DNA of 49,507 nucleotides from Candidatus Oleimmundimicrobium sp. (lineage in GTDB: Bacteria > Actinomycetota > Aquicultoria > UBA3085 > Oleimmundimicrobiaceae): contig NZ_JAUSCH010000007.1 in the NCBI RefSeq assembly GCF_030651595.1, positions 1-49,507 on the forward strand, in the 5' to 3' direction. The notes under the pieces were generated by a model. The model did no database searches. It worked only from the letters and a program-made list of their open reading frames with translations, and was not told the origin of the DNA. How positions within the stretch are numbered: position 1 is the stretch's first letter; every line of letters starts with the position of its first letter. Made by a program: the position numbers and the translations under genes. Positions 24,299-33,102 of the stretch are shown piece by piece.

Positions 24299-24477
24299 AT
24301 TTGAGAATTTTGGGCAATTGTTATTTTCCTGTTAATGTCCATAAAGGTAGGCTTACTGATTTATTGAATGAGATGGGATGTGAATTTATTCCGATTACGG
24401 ATGCACAAATTTATGATCGAAATTCCAATAAGCTAGTTAAAGACAAGGAATGTGTTGTGATAGGGGAAGCTCTTTAA
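24280..24477 (+). CDS. Small conserved protein with RLTDLLN motif
   Basis: 65 residues, VEVYTLNLRILGNCYFPVN, then GRLTDLLNEMGCEFIPITDAQIYD and a final strand ending KECVVIGEAL. The R-L-T/S-D-L-L-N plus F-I-P-I-T-D-A pattern occurs in a family of small bacterial proteins of unknown function (resembling DUF6812). I recognise the pattern, not a role. The only in-frame start is GTG 24280, whose AAGG is too close, so the true N-terminus probably comes from the upstream frame by a -1 shift at 24268-24274, giving about 98 residues. Followed 36 bases later by the cysteine-rich gene. Confidence 0.6.
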   Translation: MEVYTLNLRILGNCYFPVNVHKGRLTDLLNEMGCEFIPITDAQIYDRNSNKLVKDKECVVIGEAL

Positions 24478-24513
24478 TTAATTGCTATAAAAATTGGCAC
24501 GTGAGGTTTAAAA

Positions 24514-24762
24514 ATGAATGAATGTAGAGATTTATTAGGTTGTCCCGCCAGTATGTATTTTAATTGCCCGGCTTATTTAATGGATAAAAATTGCTGGGAA
24601 GTTTCTGATGTTCAATGCTGTCGTCGGAATGATAAGACTCGATGTCAAGCGTGCTCAGTATATTTAATGCATTTAAGCGGGAAGAAGGAACAGGTATATC
24701 CCATGACCGTTGTAAAAGATGAGAGCGAAAAAAACCTAGTTAACGAACATAAACATCTGTAA
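24514..24762 (+). CDS. Small cysteine-rich (two-CW type) protein
   Basis: 82 residues with nine cysteines, eight of them near the core: C4, C10, C18, C27-W28, C35, C36, C44, C47. The order C-x5-C-x7-C-x8-CW-x7-C-x8-C-x2-C closely follows the insert in the GGDEF protein at 11035 (C-x5-C-x4-C-x9-CW-x7-C-x14-C-x2-C). A shared metal-binding or redox module is likely, here as a free-standing protein. The ATG follows GTGAGG. Possibly in one transcript with the preceding small gene. No signal peptide, so cytoplasmic. Confidence 0.72.
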   Translation: MNECRDLLGCPASMYFNCPAYLMDKNCWEVSDVQCCRRNDKTRCQACSVYLMHLSGKKEQVYPMTVVKDESEKNLVNEHKHL

Positions 24763-24853
24763 TTAACAACCGATAGCGATATTGAAGCGACAGATGCCAG
24801 TAGTTAAGTATTATTTGCTTTTGATAAAATTTAATAAATACTCTAGAAGCTTT

Positions 24854-24896
24854 AAATATACGAGAGTCGATAATTTTGACCCTCGTATATTTTTTT
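24854..24896 (+). terminator. Intrinsic terminator after the small cysteine-rich genes
   Basis: AAATATACGAG (24854-24864) pairs with CTCGTATATTT (24882-24892), with inner GTC/GAC pairing and a run of T to 24896. Confidence 0.85.
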
Positions 24897-25230
24897 GTAA
24901 AGAAACCGGGACGTTAGATTGAACAACCGGATGCTTAGATAAGACATAAACAATTCTTTTAAACCTTCAATTTCTTACGAACTTATTTTTATCTTATTTC
25001 ATCTCTTTCTATGATTTTACCTTTATCAGAAGATAACACTCTTTATTTATCAAATTCCTTCAATTGATTTACCTAGTCCTCTATCTGGTCTGTTACCCAA
25101 CCATATTTGTAAATATGAGCACTTAAAGAAAAACAACCTGTTTTATCCCGGTCATTAAATTGATATCTGCATTCGTATATCTATTTAAAAAAACGATTAA
25201 ATTAAATTTTTTTGAAAAAACATTAAAGTT

Positions 25231-25260
25231 TTAGCAATTTTTTGCCGAAAATTATATCAT
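25231..25260 (+). promoter_or_regulatory. Probable promoter of the division cluster
   Basis: TTAGCA at 25231-25236 and TATATC at 25253-25258 (16-base spacer) or TATCAT at 25255-25260 (18-base spacer). It lies immediately upstream of the MraZ-box array, so bound MraZ would cover the transcription start. Confidence 0.5.
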
Positions 25261-25295
25261 AGTGTTGCAAAGTGGAACAAAGTGGAATATAGTGG
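25261..25295 (+). promoter_or_regulatory. MraZ-box array: four repeats at exact 10-bp period
   Basis: AGTGT at 25261 and AGTGG at 25271, 25281 and 25291, each starting exactly 10 bases after the last. MraZ is known to bind short G-rich direct repeats (TGGGN with 5-bp spacing in E. coli, AAAGTGG-type in mollicutes) upstream of its own gene. Position, 25 bases before the mraZ start, and spacing fit an autorepressor site. Confidence 0.75.
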
Positions 25296-25320
25296 AAATA
25301 TCTTAAGTTAAGGAGCAAGG

Positions 25321-25743
25321 ATGTTTTTAGGAGAGTTTCAACATTCATTAGATGAAAAGGGAAGGATAATATTGCCATCTAAGTTTAGGGATGGCCTTGC
25401 AGATGGTGTCGTAATAACCGTGGGCATGGAAAAATGTTTATTTATAATTCCTAAAACTGAGTGGCCACGATGGGAAGATAAGATTAGGTCACTTCCTTTA
25501 GCAAAAAAAGATGCAAGAAAATTTTCCCGTTTTTTCTTTGCGGGAGCAAGCGAAGAGGACATTACGAAACAAGGAAGGATATTAATTCCAAGCACTCTAC
25601 GAGATTATGCGGGTTTAGATAAAGACATTGTGATTATTGGAGTATCGGATAGATTGGAAGTTTGGGATAAGAAGAACTGGGAAGCCTATCAAAAAGAGGC
25701 AGAGGGTTCTTATTCTGATATAGCAGAAGAGCTTCTAATTTAA
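25321..25743 (+). CDS. mraZ: Transcriptional regulator MraZ
   Basis: First gene of the division cluster and its DNA-binding regulator. 140 residues with two AbrB-like halves, each with the family signature: DEKGRIILPSKFRD near residue 11 and TKQGRILIPSTLRDYAGL near residue 80. The conserved FLGEFQHSLD start is complete. The ATG at 25321 has AGGAG 5 bases upstream. The direct-repeat array just before it is its likely operator. Forms ring-shaped oligomers in known cases, suiting binding to phased repeats. Confidence 0.96.
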   Translation: MFLGEFQHSLDEKGRIILPSKFRDGLADGVVITVGMEKCLFIIPKTEWPRWEDKIRSLPLAKKDARKFSRFFFAGASEEDITKQGRILIPSTLRDYAGLDKDIVIIGVSDRLEVWDKKNWEAYQKEAEGSYSDIAEELLI

Positions 25744-25913
25744 CCAATTGACAACTAAATATTGTAAAGAAATTTTGCCGGCTGGAGTTATTTGATTGGA
25801 AGACTGTCATACACCTTGGGCGGGGTAAGGCGAAGTTCCATCAAAAATTGCACTTTAATCTCAACAAATATTGAAGCAAATACTTTAGCCGGCGAATAAA
25901 AGTAGGGATTTAA

Positions 25914-26852
25914 ATGAAATATAAACATATTCCGGTTTTGCCGGTTGAGGTTCTAAAATATCTGAAATTAAAAAATGGCAGCATCGTAGTTGATTGCACC
26001 TTGGGCGGGGCAGGACACGCGAAAGCAATTTTAGAAGCAATAGTGCCAGACGGTTTTTTGCTAGGAATCGACAAAGATGAAGCGGCAATTAATAAGGCAA
26101 AAGACGAACTGTCAAGCTTCAGCCGGCAAATTAAGTTAATTAAAGGGGATTTTGCTAATTTAGATGATATTTTGCAAGAAGCCGGTTTTTCAAAAGTGGA
26201 TGGTATTTTGTTTGACTTAGGAGTGTCTTCGTATCAGTTTGACTTCCCTGAAAGGGGATTTAGTTACAGGTATGATGCTCCTCTTGATATGAGGATGGAT
26301 TTAAATCAAAAGTTAACAGCGTATGAAGTTATAAACGAATATCCGGAAGCCAAATTAACGAAGTTGATGAAGGAATACGGTGAGGAAAGATGGGCAAGTC
26401 GGATTGCGCGTTTTATTGTAGAAGCGAGAAAAAGAAGTCCAATAAGGACAACTTTTGAACTTGTTGAGCTCATTAAGAACGCTATTCCGGCAAGCGCAAG
26501 ACGAAAAGGTGGTCATCCCGCAAAAAGGACTTTTCAGGCTTTAAGGATTGAAGTAAACGAGGAGCTGACTTCTTTAGAGAAGGGGTTAAGGGGCGCTATA
26601 AAGCATCTTAAACCGGGGGGGAGAATAATGATAATTTCATACCATTCTTTAGAAGACAGAATCGTGAAAAATATTTTTAAAGAGCACGCGAGGGGCTGTG
26701 TTTGCCCGCCAGAATTATTAGTTTGTGTGTGCGGAAAAAGTCCCACACTAAAGGTATTAACAAGAAAACCAATCGTACCGACCGAGAAAGAAATGGGGTT
26801 TAATCCTCGATCTAAAAGCGCGAAATTGAGAGTTGCAGAGAAGGCTTCTTAA
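25914..26852 (+). CDS. rsmH: 16S rRNA (cytosine-1402 N4)-methyltransferase
   Basis: Methylates C1402 of 16S rRNA in the decoding centre using SAM. 312 residues: the opening HIPVLPVEVLKYL, SAM motif VDCTLGGAGHAKAIL, LGIDKDEAAI, DGILFDLGVSSYQFDFPERGFSY, RMD, RTFQALRIEVNEEL and the C-terminal CPP-x-x-x-VC cysteine segment with NPRSKSAKLR. All are standard. The ATG at 25914 follows a weak TAGGGA. The 170-base gap behind mraZ repeats 14 bases of this gene's SAM-motif codons (CACCTTGGGCGGGG at 25812 and 25997), a small partial duplication. Confidence 0.96.
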   Translation: MKYKHIPVLPVEVLKYLKLKNGSIVVDCTLGGAGHAKAILEAIVPDGFLLGIDKDEAAINKAKDELSSFSRQIKLIKGDFANLDDILQEAGFSKVDGILFDLGVSSYQFDFPERGFSYRYDAPLDMRMDLNQKLTAYEVINEYPEAKLTKLMKEYGEERWASRIARFIVEARKRSPIRTTFELVELIKNAIPASARRKGGHPAKRTFQALRIEVNEELTSLEKGLRGAIKHLKPGGRIMIISYHSLEDRIVKNIFKEHARGCVCPPELLVCVCGKSPTLKVLTRKPIVPTEKEMGFNPRSKSAKLRVAEKAS

Positions 26853-26885
26853 GATCTTTCATTGGGAATATGGAGCGTGATACAG

Positions 26886-27296
26886 ATGCAAACAGCAAAG
26901 AAATTAGCACATAAACCGGTAAAAAAACAGGCCAATAAGGAACTAAGGTTAATAACTAATAAGCGGAAACAAAGCATTTCATTAGGATTTGTCGTCGTAA
27001 TTCTTACTATCTTATCGGTAGCCATTTTGTTTAATGCGGTTCAGCAAACTTTAGTTACTCAAAATGCTATTGAGATTGAAAATTTGCAAGAAATTTTAAG
27101 TGAAGAACAAGCTTATAATCAAAAACTGGGAATTGAAGCAGCGCAACTTAAATCGCTTGACCGAATTCAAGAGATTGCGCTTGGTAAACTTGGCATGGTT
27201 GTTCCAAATAAAGTAAGATATGTGAAAATATCGGACGATAATATTAAAAACAAGTTGGCAATGAGGAACAACCCCCATGAAAAATTCGATAATTAA
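26886..27296 (+). CDS. ftsL: Cell division protein FtsL (septum formation initiator type)
   Basis: Small bitopic division protein. 136 residues from the ATG at 26886 (GGAG at 26872-26875): a basic cytoplasmic tail (KKLAHKPVKKQANKELR), one membrane helix (SLGFVVVILTILSVAILFNAV), then a leucine-zipper-like external coil and LDRIQEIALGKLGMVVPNKVRYV, the conserved end of FtsL proteins. The TTG at 26862 and GTG at 26877 were rejected for lack of a correctly spaced ribosome site. Assignment relies on both the layout and the position between rsmH and ftsI. Partner of FtsQ and FtsI. Confidence 0.88.
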   Translation: MQTAKKLAHKPVKKQANKELRLITNKRKQSISLGFVVVILTILSVAILFNAVQQTLVTQNAIEIENLQEILSEEQAYNQKLGIEAAQLKSLDRIQEIALGKLGMVVPNKVRYVKISDDNIKNKLAMRNNPHEKFDN

Positions 27297-27361
27297 ATCT
27301 CATTTACTTTTATCTAACCTCGGGAACGTCTGTCATATTCTTTGTATGAGGAGGAAGTTTA

Positions 27362-29062
27362 GTGTCTGCTAAGTCTCGTGAGCGAGGCAATGCAAGATTT
27401 TTTTTTATAATTGGGATTTTCTTCTTAGGTTTTCTGGCAATTGCAATACGATTAGTAAACGTCCAGGCCGTGGAAAGAGAAAAATATGAAAACTTAGCAA
27501 AAAACCAAAGATTAAAATCTATTGAAATTCCAGCTAAACGAGGTGATATCGTTGACCGAAATGGTAATTTATTAGCTACAAGCATGGACGCAATAACTAT
27601 TTACGCAAATCCTTATTTTATTAAAGACCCCGAGAACGTCGCCTCTCAACTTTCTTCTATACTGGGAATCAATAAAAAAACTATTTTGGAAAAAATTGAT
27701 AAAGACAGTGGTTTTGTGTATATTGCGCGGAAGGTTGACCAATCTGTAGTCAAACGCGTAAAAGCTCTCAAAATTGAGGGGATTGGTTTTTTAAACGAAA
27801 GCAAAAGATGTTATCCATATAACGAATTAGCGTCACATGTTGTTGGTTTTGTGGGAATAGACAATGATGGATTAGTAGGTCTTGAAATGTTTTATGACGA
27901 TGTTTTAAGAGGGTTGCCCGGGCACCTTTTGGTTGAAAAAGACCCAATTGGTAGATCCATATCTACCGGTATTTTCGAATTGTCGCCATCTGTTGATGGG
28001 AAAGATATAGTTTTGACCATAGATAGGGCTATACAATTTAAAGCTGAGGAAGAGCTAAATTCATGTATAGATAAATTTAACGCAAAAGCAGGCAATATCG
28101 TTGTGATGAGGCCTGACACCGGCGAAATATTGGCAATTGCCAACTATCCTTCATTTGACCTAAACAATTACACTCAGACGGATTCAGAGTGTTTTAGAAA
28201 TCGAGCTATAACAGATCTATTCGAACCCGGTTCTACCATTAAAGCAATTATAGGAGCGGCGGCATTAGAAGAACGAGTTGCTAAACCAATGGATTTTTTT
28301 AGATTGCCTGATAGCATTGAGGTAGCCGATAAAGTGATTAAGGAGTCTCATAAAAGGCCGACGGAAGATTTTACTTTTACCAAAATAATTACCGAATCAA
28401 GCAACGTGGGAGCGGTTGTGGTTGGGCAAAAGCTTGGAAAGAAGAGGATATATGATTACCTTACGGCTTTCGGCTTTAATAAAAAAACAGGGATTGATTT
28501 TCCCGGAGAAGGGCAGGGTTATGTTCCGCCTCCTGAAAAATGGTCCGGTTCCACTATTGGGAATATTCCATTTGGGCAAGGAATGTCCGTAACCAGTCTG
28601 CAAATGCTTCAATCCTTTTCAACAATTGCAAATGATGGATTGCTGGTAAAACCTTACTTCCTAAGCAAGATTATTGATTCTGACGGGAAGATAATTAAAG
28701 AGGTTGCCCCACAGCAAGGGGAAAAAGTGTTGTCATCTAAGTCGGCCGAACAGATGAAATTGATTTTAGAGAAGGTGGTAACTGAAGGGACCGGTGAAAA
28801 CGCACAAATAAGCGGCTATAGAGTGGCAGGTAAGACAGGAACCGCTCAAAAAGCGAAAGAGAATGGGAATGGTTACGAAGCAGGCAAATATGTATCTTCA
28901 TTTATTGGATTTGCGCCAGTCGAGGAACCACGGCTGGCAATTATAGTGGTTATCGATGAACCAAAAACAACATTTTACGGAGCCACTGTGGCTGCGCCTG
29001 TTTTTAAAAATTTAGCCGAGTTTAGTTTGAGGTACTTAAAAATTCCGCCCGGGGAAGAATAA
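27362..29062 (+). CDS. ftsI: Septal penicillin-binding protein FtsI / PBP2-like transpeptidase
   Basis: Class B PBP that cross-links septal peptidoglycan. 566 residues: a membrane anchor (FFFIIGIFFLGFLAIAIRLVNVQ), a dimerisation domain with RGDIVDRNGNLLA, and the transpeptidase with the active-site S291-x-x-K294 (EPGSTIK), S346-S-N348 and K491-T-G (AGKTGTAQ). There are no PASTA repeats at the C-terminus, unlike SpoVD- and PBP2x-type proteins, so the plain FtsI form is likely. The start is GTG 27362 with AGGAGG 7 bases upstream. Confidence 0.95.
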   Translation: MSAKSRERGNARFFFIIGIFFLGFLAIAIRLVNVQAVEREKYENLAKNQRLKSIEIPAKRGDIVDRNGNLLATSMDAITIYANPYFIKDPENVASQLSSILGINKKTILEKIDKDSGFVYIARKVDQSVVKRVKALKIEGIGFLNESKRCYPYNELASHVVGFVGIDNDGLVGLEMFYDDVLRGLPGHLLVEKDPIGRSISTGIFELSPSVDGKDIVLTIDRAIQFKAEEELNSCIDKFNAKAGNIVVMRPDTGEILAIANYPSFDLNNYTQTDSECFRNRAITDLFEPGSTIKAIIGAAALEERVAKPMDFFRLPDSIEVADKVIKESHKRPTEDFTFTKIITESSNVGAVVVGQKLGKKRIYDYLTAFGFNKKTGIDFPGEGQGYVPPPEKWSGSTIGNIPFGQGMSVTSLQMLQSFSTIANDGLLVKPYFLSKIIDSDGKIIKEVAPQQGEKVLSSKSAEQMKLILEKVVTEGTGENAQISGYRVAGKTGTAQKAKENGNGYEAGKYVSSFIGFAPVEEPRLAIIVVIDEPKTTFYGATVAAPVFKNLAEFSLRYLKIPPGEE

Positions 29063-29114
29063 ACCATATTCCTGGTTAGATTGTTTAACTTAGCTATGAT
29101 AAAATTTATCAAAC

Positions 29115-30590
29115 ATGGTGAGAGAATTGTTTAAACTTAATGAAATTTTACCCTCTATAAAAGCAAAAAGAACAGAGGGAGAGTTAAATCTAAATATTGA
29201 AGATATTGCATACGACTCACGGAAAGCAATACCGGGGAGTCTTTTTGTATGCGTAAAAGGGCTTAAAACTAATGGCCACCTCTATATCGACCAAGCAATT
29301 AAATTAGGAGCAGTTGCGGTTGTAACTGAGCATTGGCAAGATATTCCGGACTCGATAACTCAAATACAAGTTCAAAATTCCAGAGAAACGCTGGCACTTT
29401 TATCAAAAGTTTTATTTGATGACCCCTCATTTAAATTAAAGCTGGTTGGGATTACCGGTACTAATGGGAAAACCACCACAAGTTATTTGGTTGAAAGCAT
29501 TTTTAAGAAGGCTGGTAAAAAAACGGGCCTAATAGGTACGATTGAATATAAAATTGGCGACAACGCGCTCCCGGTAAAAAGAACGACGCCTGAATCATAT
29601 GATTTGCAAAAAATTTTAAAGAAGATGCTTGATGAGGGGGTTACTCATGTAGTTATGGAGGTTTCTTCTCACGCAATTGACTTGCATCGCGTTGACGGGT
29701 GTCATTTTGATGTCTTGGTGTTTACTAATTTAAGTCAAGACCACTTAGATTACCATAACAGCATGAGTGAATATTTTAAGGTAAAGCAAAGGTTGTTTGA
29801 AAACCATAATGATGCTGTGAAAGTTATAAATATAGACGATCCATATGGGAAAATAATAGCTTCTAATGGCCAAAAAATAGTTAGTTACGGGTTAACGGAG
29901 TCTGCCGAAATTAAAGGGGATAAAGTTAGCGTTCGATGGAGCGGCTCAAAATTTAAGTTATTAACCTCAACCTTAACTTTAGACTTATCAATAAAACTAA
30001 AAGGCCTGTTTAACGTGTATAATTCCTTAGCGGCAATCGGGGTCGGGCTTTCTATGAAAATATTACCTGAAACAATAAAGGCTGGAGTTGAAGATATTTC
30101 AAGTGTACCGGGAAGGTTTGAAGCTATAGATTGCGGACAGAAATTCGGTGTTTTTGTTGATTATGCTCATACTCCCGACGGTATGGAGCAGTTGATTAAA
30201 GCAGCCGGGGAGATAGCTAAAGGACGTATTATTACTGTTTTTGGTTGTGGTGGTGACAGGGATAGAAAAAAAAGGCCCTTAATGGGAGAAATAGCGGGTA
30301 GATTAAGTGATTTTGTTATTATAACATCCGATAACCCAAGAAGTGAAAAACCTATGAAAATAATTAAAGAAATTGAAGATGGTTTACTGAACATGAATTA
30401 TTCAGATTATCTGGTGATTGAAGATAGAAAAGAGGCAATTTGTCGTGCAATTTCTTTGGCAAAAACAGATGATGTTGTTTTAATTACAGGAAAAGGGCAC
30501 GAAACAGGTCAAATTTTTGACAATAAGACTATTCCCTTCGATGATCGTGAAGTTGCCATGAGCATATTGCGAAAGTTGATGTCATGTTAA
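29115..30590 (+). CDS. murE: UDP-MurNAc-tripeptide synthetase, meso-diaminopimelate type
   Basis: Adds meso-diaminopimelate to UDP-MurNAc-L-Ala-D-Glu. 491 residues, the three-domain Mur ligase layout: AYDSRKAIPGSLFVCVKG at the N-terminus, P-loop GITGTNGKTTTS, VMEVSSHAIDLHRVDG, and the C-terminal binding loop with D406-N-P-R409, the marker of diaminopimelate enzymes (lysine ligases differ there). The ATG at 29115 has no clear ribosome site. A TAAAAT at 29100-29105 lies just upstream, so an internal promoter or a leaderless start is possible. Overlaps murF by 7 bases. Confidence 0.95.
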   Translation: MVRELFKLNEILPSIKAKRTEGELNLNIEDIAYDSRKAIPGSLFVCVKGLKTNGHLYIDQAIKLGAVAVVTEHWQDIPDSITQIQVQNSRETLALLSKVLFDDPSFKLKLVGITGTNGKTTTSYLVESIFKKAGKKTGLIGTIEYKIGDNALPVKRTTPESYDLQKILKKMLDEGVTHVVMEVSSHAIDLHRVDGCHFDVLVFTNLSQDHLDYHNSMSEYFKVKQRLFENHNDAVKVINIDDPYGKIIASNGQKIVSYGLTESAEIKGDKVSVRWSGSKFKLLTSTLTLDLSIKLKGLFNVYNSLAAIGVGLSMKILPETIKAGVEDISSVPGRFEAIDCGQKFGVFVDYAHTPDGMEQLIKAAGEIAKGRIITVFGCGGDRDRKKRPLMGEIAGRLSDFVIITSDNPRSEKPMKIIKEIEDGLLNMNYSDYLVIEDRKEAICRAISLAKTDDVVLITGKGHETGQIFDNKTIPFDDREVAMSILRKLMSC

Positions 30591-31990
30591 AAATAGGTGT
30601 ATCAGAGTTAATTTCCATACTGCCATCTGCTGAACTCATTTTTGGTTCCAGCGATTGTATTATTTCATCAATATGCACGGACACTCGCTTCTTAAAGGAG
30701 GGCGATTTCTTTATTCCCCTCAAGGGAGAGCGCTTTGATGGTCACAAGTTTATTGAGGATGCTGTAAAAAAAGGTGCTTCCGGTTTTTTTACTGAACACT
30801 GGAACGAGCAGATGGAAGCGAAAATTAAAGCAATCTGTCTACCCTCGGATTTTGTGATTATAAAAGTTCAAGACAGTTTAAAAGCCCTTCAATTAACAGC
30901 GAGTTTGGTTCGCAAAAAACTTAATTGCCAGGTTATAGGTATAACCGGAAGCACCGGAAAGACAATAACTAAAGATATGATAGGAAGTATTTTAAAGAAA
31001 AAGTTTTCTACGGTTTATAGTGAAAAAAATTATAATAATGAAATAGGTGTTCCGTTAACTATTATAAAAGCGGATTCAAATACGGATGTTTTGATATTGG
31101 AACTGGGCATGAGAGGAAAGGGGCAAATTGCAGAACTTTGTGAAATTGCGCTTCCCACCATCGGGCTCATCACAAACATAGGGAAAGCCCATTTTGAGTT
31201 ACTGCGTTCAGAAGAGGCCATTGCGAGAACAAAGGCCGAACTCGTTAAAAGTATTCCTTCTAACGGAGTTGTGGTATTAAATTGCGATGACGGCTGGACA
31301 AGTATTTTGGAGAAGATGACATCAGCCAAGATAATTAAGTATGGTCTTTCGCGTAAAGCGGATATAAGAGCTGAGGGAATAAGTGTTGATGCAAGCGGCT
31401 GTCCTTCTTTTAAAATTATTTACGAGAACAATTCAGCCTTTTTAAAACTTTCTTTTCCCGGTAGACACAACATTTACAACGCATTGGCGGCAGCATCAGT
31501 GGCAATTGTTATGGGTTTATCGCTTGAAGACATAAAAGATGGTCTTGAAAAATGTGAGATCACAGAGATGCGTATGCAAGTCTTTAAGAATTCTAAAGGG
31601 GTTACAATTATTAACGATGCTTATAATGCCAATCCTGATTCAATGAGAGCATCGCTTGAATCGTTAAAAGAAATTGAATGCAAAGAGAGAAGGGTGGCAA
31701 TCTTAGGAGACATGGCTGAGCTTGGGGAAATTTCTTTAAGCTCACACAAAGATGTTGGGGCTTTGGTTAAGAAAAAGGGTGTTGATTTATTATTCACGGT
31801 TGGAGAAAAGGCAAAGCAAATTGCGCGCGGGGCGATAGAGATAGGCATGGATGCAAAAAATGTTTTTATCTGCAATAATCTTAAAGATGCTGAACTAAAG
31901 GTTAAAAAAGTTATTAAATCGGGTGACGTTGTTTTAGTTAAAGGCTCAAGAATTATGGAGCTGGAAAAATTGATTCATTCTATTAGTTAA
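30584..31990 (+). CDS. murF: UDP-MurNAc-tripeptide D-alanyl-D-alanine ligase
   Basis: Adds D-Ala-D-Ala to complete UDP-MurNAc-pentapeptide. 468 residues: an N-terminal domain with SICTDTRFLKEGDFFIPLKGERFDGH, P-loop GITGSTGKTITKDMI, the family motifs NYNNEIGVPLTI, ELGMRGKGQI and LITNIGKAHFE, and the MRMQ-x-x-x-NSKGVTIINDAYNANPDSM segment in the C-terminal part. The start overlaps the murE stop, showing coupling. No ddl gene is in the window to supply D-Ala-D-Ala. Confidence 0.95.
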   Translation: MLKIGVSELISILPSAELIFGSSDCIISSICTDTRFLKEGDFFIPLKGERFDGHKFIEDAVKKGASGFFTEHWNEQMEAKIKAICLPSDFVIIKVQDSLKALQLTASLVRKKLNCQVIGITGSTGKTITKDMIGSILKKKFSTVYSEKNYNNEIGVPLTIIKADSNTDVLILELGMRGKGQIAELCEIALPTIGLITNIGKAHFELLRSEEAIARTKAELVKSIPSNGVVVLNCDDGWTSILEKMTSAKIIKYGLSRKADIRAEGISVDASGCPSFKIIYENNSAFLKLSFPGRHNIYNALAAASVAIVMGLSLEDIKDGLEKCEITEMRMQVFKNSKGVTIINDAYNANPDSMRASLESLKEIECKERRVAILGDMAELGEISLSSHKDVGALVKKKGVDLLFTVGEKAKQIARGAIEIGMDAKNVFICNNLKDAELKVKKVIKSGDVVLVKGSRIMELEKLIHSIS

Positions 31991-31998
31991 GGTGAAAA

Positions 31999-33063
31999 AT
32001 GTTAGTACATATGTTTTCAAACATTTTTAATATTGAAAGATTTCCAACTTTTCAAGTTTTTATCACAATTGTTTTATCTTTAATTGTTAGCGGGCTCCTT
32101 ACCCCTTTATGGATAAAACTTTCCAGGTCCAAAAATATTGGGCAAGTGATTCGTGCAGATGGCCTGCAAGGGCACTTAGTTAAATATGGAACACCTACTA
32201 TGGGTGGATTAATTATATTAATCTCAGTTCTTTTTTCAACTTTAGTTGTATCTGGTTGGGGGAGCCTAACCACAGTAGCATTTTTTTTGATGATTTCATG
32301 TAGCTTAATTGGATTTTTTGATGATTATCTCAAGTTAATCAAGGCGAGATCTCTTGGGGTTAAGGCAAGGACAAAACTCATTTGGGAAGTTGTAATTACT
32401 CTTATATTTGGATTATTTGTGGTGAATTGGGTAGGAATTTCAACTGATGTGAGCTTGCCTCTTACGGGTGTGAATCTTCCCTTTGGCTGCATTGCCTCTG
32501 TTATAACGCTTGGTAGCAAAACAATTATTATTCCCTGGCTTTACCTCGTATTTTTATATTTAATTATTGCCGGCACGTCAAATACGGTTAATTTAACCGA
32601 TGGATTAGATGGTCTTGCGGCTGGCACGATAACTATAATTATGCTTACGTATGCGGGAATTGTTTTTCGACAAAATCATCTGGATTTGGCAATTTTTTGC
32701 GCGGCAATTGCTGGGGCTTGTATTGGGTTTTTATGGTACAATTCTTATCCTGCCGACATCTTCATGGGTGATACCGGTTCTCTTGGCTTGGGCGGAGCCA
32801 TTGCCGCAATGGCAATTTTAACCAAGACTGAATTGTTGCTGATTTTAATAGGTGGGATTTATGTTATTGAAGGTCTTTCGGTCATAGCTCAGGTGGTATG
32901 TTATCGCCGTTTTGGTAAACGAATATTAAAAATGGCACCTATTCATCATCATTTTGAAATGTTGGGATGGTCTGAAACAAAAATTATGATTAGGTTTTGG
33001 ATAATAACCGGAATTCTAGCCGGCGCTGGTTTCTCTTTATATTTTATGTCGGCAATGCACTAA
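31999..33063 (+). CDS. mraY: Phospho-MurNAc-pentapeptide transferase
   Basis: Integral membrane enzyme that moves phospho-MurNAc-pentapeptide onto undecaprenyl phosphate, making lipid I. 354 residues with about ten membrane helices. Signature motifs are intact: GTPTMGGLIIL, FFDDYLKL, NTVNLTDGLDGLAAG with the catalytic aspartates, FMGDTGSLGLGG, and PIHHHFEMLGWSE with the histidine cluster. AAGGTGA lies just before the ATG, 8 bases after the murF stop. Confidence 0.96.
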   Translation: MLVHMFSNIFNIERFPTFQVFITIVLSLIVSGLLTPLWIKLSRSKNIGQVIRADGLQGHLVKYGTPTMGGLIILISVLFSTLVVSGWGSLTTVAFFLMISCSLIGFFDDYLKLIKARSLGVKARTKLIWEVVITLIFGLFVVNWVGISTDVSLPLTGVNLPFGCIASVITLGSKTIIIPWLYLVFLYLIIAGTSNTVNLTDGLDGLAAGTITIIMLTYAGIVFRQNHLDLAIFCAAIAGACIGFLWYNSYPADIFMGDTGSLGLGGAIAAMAILTKTELLLILIGGIYVIEGLSVIAQVVCYRRFGKRILKMAPIHHHFEMLGWSETKIMIRFWIITGILAGAGFSLYFMSAMH

Positions 33064-33102
33064 ATTATTGAACAAAAAACTTTTATATTAGGATTGAGCG
33101 TT

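Larger units (their letters stand above)
24763..25260. other. Long non-coding spacer before the division cluster
   Basis: About 500 AT-rich bases. It contains the terminator at 24854-24896 and, at its right end, the mraZ promoter region. Between about 24900 and 25230 I see no open frame with a ribosome site, no tRNA-like fold and no repeat. Confidence 0.5.

Noticed and set aside
25812-26010. 14-base repeat CACCTTGGGCGGGG before and inside rsmH
   Set aside because: Only a short match; the upstream copy has no frame and no further similarity, so it is noted in the rsmH entry only.
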